DNA from: Apostichopus californicus
Lineage: Eukaryota; Echinodermata; Holothuroidea; Aspidochirotida; Stichopodidae
Assembly: GCA_020650975.1 (NCBI GenBank)
Contig: JAIPMN010032508.1
Span: 364 to 23,118, forward strand
Direction of reading: 5' to 3'
DNA: 22,755 bases
Within the stretch, counting starts at the first letter, position 1; each line of letters begins with the position of its first letter. Made by a program: the position numbers and the translations under genes. The notes beneath the pieces were generated by a model. It ran no database searches. It saw nothing but the letters and a program-made list of their open reading frames with translations, and had not been told where the DNA came from. Below are positions 20,901 through 22,755 of the stretch, in pieces.

Positions 20901-22407
20901 ATCCGTTTAATCCACATATTTGACATACTACTGTATCTTTCATTGGCGGCAAACCTTTCACATTTGACCTACATTTCATCATTTCTGATACGATGTTGGT
21001 CGACAAAGGTAACATATAATGTTTTTAACTACACTACTCCCCCACCCCCACCCCCCCTTTACCAATTGGTATGGTACCACCAGATTGTTTCAAAGTCATG
21101 GAACAATGCAGCTTTGACAAAGGAAATTCTAACTCATACTTTTGTTTGCTAATTCTATGCAGAAATAAAAATATCCTACCCCCCCTACAGTCAGTTCAAT
21201 ATGTTCTATGCATAGCAATGTATAAGTAGCTTCCACATCAATCACATCAAGTCAGACAGCTAGTGTATTTGACCAGAGGGGCTTCATTACAGTCAAATGT
21301 TACAAACTTGTTGCCAATGTAACAGACCCCCCACCCCCACCCCACCACAAATACACACTCCACTGCCCAAGAAATATATTTCATCACCAGTTTGCAGCAA
21401 TTTTTACATGCATATTGAGTTTTGCCTAAATTGTGATTACAATTGTGACAATCAAATTAGGGGACCGTCTTAGTTTTGTTTTCTCTTCCAAAGGCGACTA
21501 CATGAGTATGTAGATGAAAGTAATAGTTTAGTGAATTTGTCGCCCATAAAATTTTGTTTCACATCAGTATTAATCACATGGATATCAAAATGAAGAAAAT
21601 AATTCCATAATTCCTCCATTGTTTTCAACAAACTGGATGAGCTGCAATTTGTTTACATTTTGGAAGATGACAAAGACTAAAATCTTACAGATTTTTCTTG
21701 CAAATTGGCTTTAGGAATATAACTTATGTCACCATTTAACAGTAGTCCCAAGCAATACCACCCGTGTCACCAGATCTGCTTAATGTTGATTCCAAACGTA
21801 AAAATGACATGAAACTAATGGTCAGTTATCACATACTATGAGTTCCTGTATACCAGAAGGGCCCTGCATGCCAGTTGGACCAGGCAGCCCATCAGTTCCG
21901 TTCAATCCGTCTCTTCCACTTGGACCAATGTCACCCTCCTCACCCTTTGGACCCTGCATTTGAAAATAAAAATTAAAGTGATATTTTTCTTTGGTAAACT
22001 TTCGGTCTAACCACCAAATAATCGTATTTCTAGGAAGCATTATGATGGCGAGTGTTAGAGATATGTCATTGTATGATGAAAATTATAGCAGACGGACAGA
22101 AGACAATTTTATTGTAAATTTGTTTCACAAGAATATTCCTTCTGCCAAAAACATTCTGATTATATTCTGACTATATTCTCACCTTTTGTAATGCAACTGA
22201 AATGCTTTGCTTTTATAAGCCCTTTTGTCTCCAATCCAATACATAACAGAAATTTAACACAGAAAGTGTAAGATTTAAGTAAATGGTATCCTCTCAATTT
22301 TCCAAATGTAGTCATGAATATTCATGAAGGAAACAAATAGTTCATGAATCCTTAATACTCACTTGTTCACCATGGACACCATGTCTTCCATGTTCACCTT
22401 TAGGACC
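14843..22407 (-). CDS. Transmembrane (MACIT, type XIII/XXIII/XXV-like) collagen, 3' ten exons
   Basis: Minus-strand exons: 22407-22363, 21953-21837, 20531-20505, 19870-19775, 19131-19033, 18474-18421, 18149-18051, 17643-17608, 15953-15867, 14905-14843 (45, 117, 27, 96, 99, 54, 99, 36, 87 and 63 bases). All are phase 0, giving 240 residues plus stop. The product is Gly-X-Y triple helix with a nine-residue break (ELI-SLDEIP), one short imperfection (GPI-GI-GKK), a basic patch [10 protein letters not shown], and the end [21 protein letters not shown]. From family knowledge, this two-cysteine ending is the C-terminal non-collagenous domain of membrane-associated collagens, which are type II membrane proteins with a shed extracellular rod acting in cell adhesion. 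The cytosolic and membrane-spanning N-terminus lies beyond the right edge. A tail [10 protein letters not shown] extends past the last Cys. Small multiples-of-nine exons fit this family; which member it is cannot be decided here. Confidence 0.85.
14904..15408. repeat. 56/57-base minisatellite, nine units, containing copies of a splice acceptor
   Basis: Units start at 14904, 14961, 15018 (57 bases each), 15075, 15131, 15187, 15243, 15299 (56 each) and 15355 (partial, about 54). The unit on the plus strand starts CCCTGAGGGGTAAAGGAAGA and ends AACAACTGTCTGAGT. Units 4, 6 and 8 resemble each other (GATACG, CAGAACAAC) and units 5 and 7 are identical (GATAGGTAAGAGTAAGATG), so the array grew partly as a 112-base dimer. 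It fills the 3' end of the collagen's last intron. Confidence 0.95.
15409..15866. other. Remainder of the last collagen intron
   Basis: Non-coding. The only structure seen is a 9-base-arm hairpin at 15590-15610 (TAGTCTGAC / GTCAGACTA, three-base loop). Confidence 0.5.
15590..15610. repeat. Perfect short hairpin in the last collagen intron
   Basis: TAGTCTGAC and its exact complement GTCAGACTA flank TGG. It could be a stem-loop in RNA or the end of an unidentified small element. Confidence 0.5.
15867..15953 (-). CDS. Collagen exon H (87 bases, end of the triple helix)
   Basis: Acceptor tgattag, donor GTG|gtgagt. Begins [13 protein letters not shown], a basic cluster that could bind heparan sulphate or be a protease-sensitive site (inference), then [12 protein letters not shown] and the non-collagenous start APCPV with the first conserved cysteine. 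Confidence 0.85.
16040..16710 (+). mobile_element. 5'-truncated CR1/L2-type non-LTR retrotransposon, degraded
   Basis: The plus strand encodes, across several frameshifts and stops, segments typical of the C-terminal end of CR1/L2-like ORF2 proteins: [68 protein letters not shown] and [17 protein letters not shown]. The copy ends near an (ATT)n run at 16687-16706, consistent with a microsatellite-type 3' tail. It is truncated at the 5' end and inactive, and sits antisense in the collagen intron between exons G and H. Confidence 0.8.
17117..17166 (+). repeat. G-rich tract in a collagen intron
   Basis: Runs of G (up to eight) with TGG spacers on the plus strand, which is the antisense strand for the collagen gene. 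Confidence 0.5.
17496..17519. repeat. (TA)n microsatellite
   Basis: About ten TA units in a collagen intron. Confidence 0.85.
17608..17643 (-). CDS. Collagen exon G (36 bases)
   Basis: Acceptor ttttccag, donor CAG|gtgggt. Four triplets, [12 protein letters not shown]. Confidence 0.8.
18051..18149 (-). CDS. Collagen exon F (99 bases)
   Basis: Acceptor tttccag, donor AAG|gtacat. Eleven triplets from [18 protein letters not shown] to GTPGIK. Confidence 0.85.
18421..18474 (-). CDS. Collagen exon E (54 bases)
   Basis: Acceptor tttaaag, donor CAA|gtaagt. Six triplets, [18 protein letters not shown]. 54 bases is the classic collagen exon unit. Confidence 0.85.
19033..19131 (-). CDS. Collagen exon D (99 bases)
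   Basis: Acceptor tctctag, donor CAG|gtgtgt. Eleven uninterrupted Gly-X-Y triplets starting [18 protein letters not shown], Gln-rich. Confidence 0.85.
19775..19870 (-). CDS. Collagen exon C (96 bases)
   Basis: Acceptor tttttag, donor AAG|gtaaca. [18 protein letters not shown], then [14 protein letters not shown]. One residue is missing from a triplet (GI before GKK), making the exon three bases shorter than the family's usual 99. Confidence 0.85.
20075..20404. other. GC-richer island in a collagen intron, unclassified
   Basis: About 330 bases with clearly higher GC than the flanking introns, including a 14-base perfect palindrome GCAGGGTACCCTGC at 20332-20345. No Gly-X-Y exon or other open frame was seen on either strand. 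Possibly a repeat or mobile-element fragment. Confidence 0.35.
20420..20448 (+). repeat. Potential G-quadruplex tract
   Basis: Five G runs of 4-5 bases separated by 1-3 bases (ACA, AA, A, A), on the antisense strand of the collagen gene and about 60 bases from the 27-base microexon. Confidence 0.7.
20505..20531 (-). CDS. Collagen microexon (27 bases)
   Basis: Acceptor tttctctgtag, donor AAA|gtaagt. Phase 0; encodes SLDEIPGLK. Joined to neighbours it gives [18 protein letters not shown], so Gly-X-Y resumes exactly at GLK. This good fit, the strong splice sites and the multiple-of-nine length support it, though it is too short to prove by eye. Confidence 0.6.
21039..21057 (-). repeat. G-quadruplex-prone tract on the collagen sense strand
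   Basis: On the minus strand three G runs of 5-7 bases are separated by single T. Similar tracts lie at 21327-21346 and 22465-22493, so the collagen pre-mRNA would carry several. Confidence 0.55.
21327..21346 (-). repeat. G-quadruplex-prone tract on the collagen sense strand (second)
   Basis: Minus strand: GG, GGGG, GGGGG and GGGGGG with single-T spacers. Confidence 0.55.
21837..21953 (-). CDS. Collagen exon B (117 bases)
   Basis: Acceptor aaatgcag, donor ATA|gtatgt. Twelve Gly-X-Y triplets from GPKGEEGDI to GPSGIQ, then ELI, where Gly is lost. The break continues into the 27-base exon that follows. Confidence 0.85.
22363..22407 (-). CDS. Collagen exon A (45 bases)
   Basis: Acceptor gatag, donor CAA|gtgagt. 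Encodes five triplets, [15 protein letters not shown]. First collagen exon visible in the window; more lie to the right. Confidence 0.85.
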
Positions 22408-22464
22408 CTATCAAATGATCAAAAGAAAAACAAGTGTTTTTTTCCAGGAACAATACATCCACAT

Positions 22465-22493
22465 CCCATCCCCCACCACACCCCACCAACCCC
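22465..22493 (-). repeat. G-rich tract on the collagen sense strand (third)
   Basis: Minus-strand G runs of 3-5 bases separated by short T/A spacers, about 60 bases upstream of exon A. Confidence 0.45.
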
Positions 22494-22755
22494 ACAGAAC
22501 ATATTTTGTGAGTAGTGGATGGATAACTTTTATTTTATGTCAAAAATTTGGGAAGTGAGGAGTTATTACTGCCATCGGTAAAGCTGCAGTACCAGCTGAT
22601 TCCACACTGTTGACATTTATTAAAATGATTATATAATTATTATTAATATTTATTAAATTATTTAGAACATTTACAGAGAACATCATCCCATTTTATCTAA
22701 TGAGATGTGGCAAACGTTTAGGTATTCAATTTTACACCTGAGTGCACACTGACTG

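Overview
The window is animal nuclear DNA: AT-rich, with small exons (27 to 479 bases) separated by long introns, GT-AG splice sites, and transposon remnants. The collagen type, the hAT and LINE relics and the style of repeats suggest a marine invertebrate, perhaps an echinoderm or other non-vertebrate deuterostome; this is an inference, as nothing fixes the species. Two protein-coding genes lie head-to-tail, both on the minus strand.

Left edge (about 1-1060): GC-richer sequence with the C-terminal part of a hAT-type DNA transposase on the minus strand, G/C-tract hairpins and a GC-rich palindrome. From 1061 to 2876 there is AT-rich non-coding sequence that probably includes the 3' UTR of the next gene.

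2877-9885 (minus): a complete gene of nine exons whose reconstructed reading frame closes exactly (690 codons including the stop). It encodes a divergent forkhead (winged-helix) transcription factor: a forkhead-like domain split over three exons, a basic stretch, then a long Gln/Asn/Pro-rich C-terminal half. Upstream of its start codon are three CCAAT boxes and a perfect match to the RFX X-box consensus. Its introns hold a 146-base tandem duplication, two weak tRNA-like elements and a cryptic 92-base exon candidate.

10311-13078: intergenic, with a decaying tandem repeat (units of about 83, 81, 72 and 69 bases) and C-rich tracts. It ends at an inverted repeat that carries AATAAA on both strands.

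14843-22407 (minus; 5' part outside the window): the 3' ten exons of a transmembrane (MACIT, type XIII/XXIII/XXV-like) collagen. All exons are phase 0, nearly all are multiples of nine bases, one is a 27-base microexon, and the last two join to give the family's C-terminal signature [17 protein letters not shown] 5'-truncated, mutated non-LTR retrotransposon lies antisense in its penultimate intron.

The most striking structure is a nine-copy 56/57-base minisatellite (14904-15408). It begins exactly at the 3' splice site of the collagen's last exon, and each unit carries a copy of that splice site. The three nearest decoys would add in-frame 19-residue blocks before the conserved C-terminus; farther ones shift the frame. 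No CRISPR array, rRNA or convincing tRNA gene was seen.
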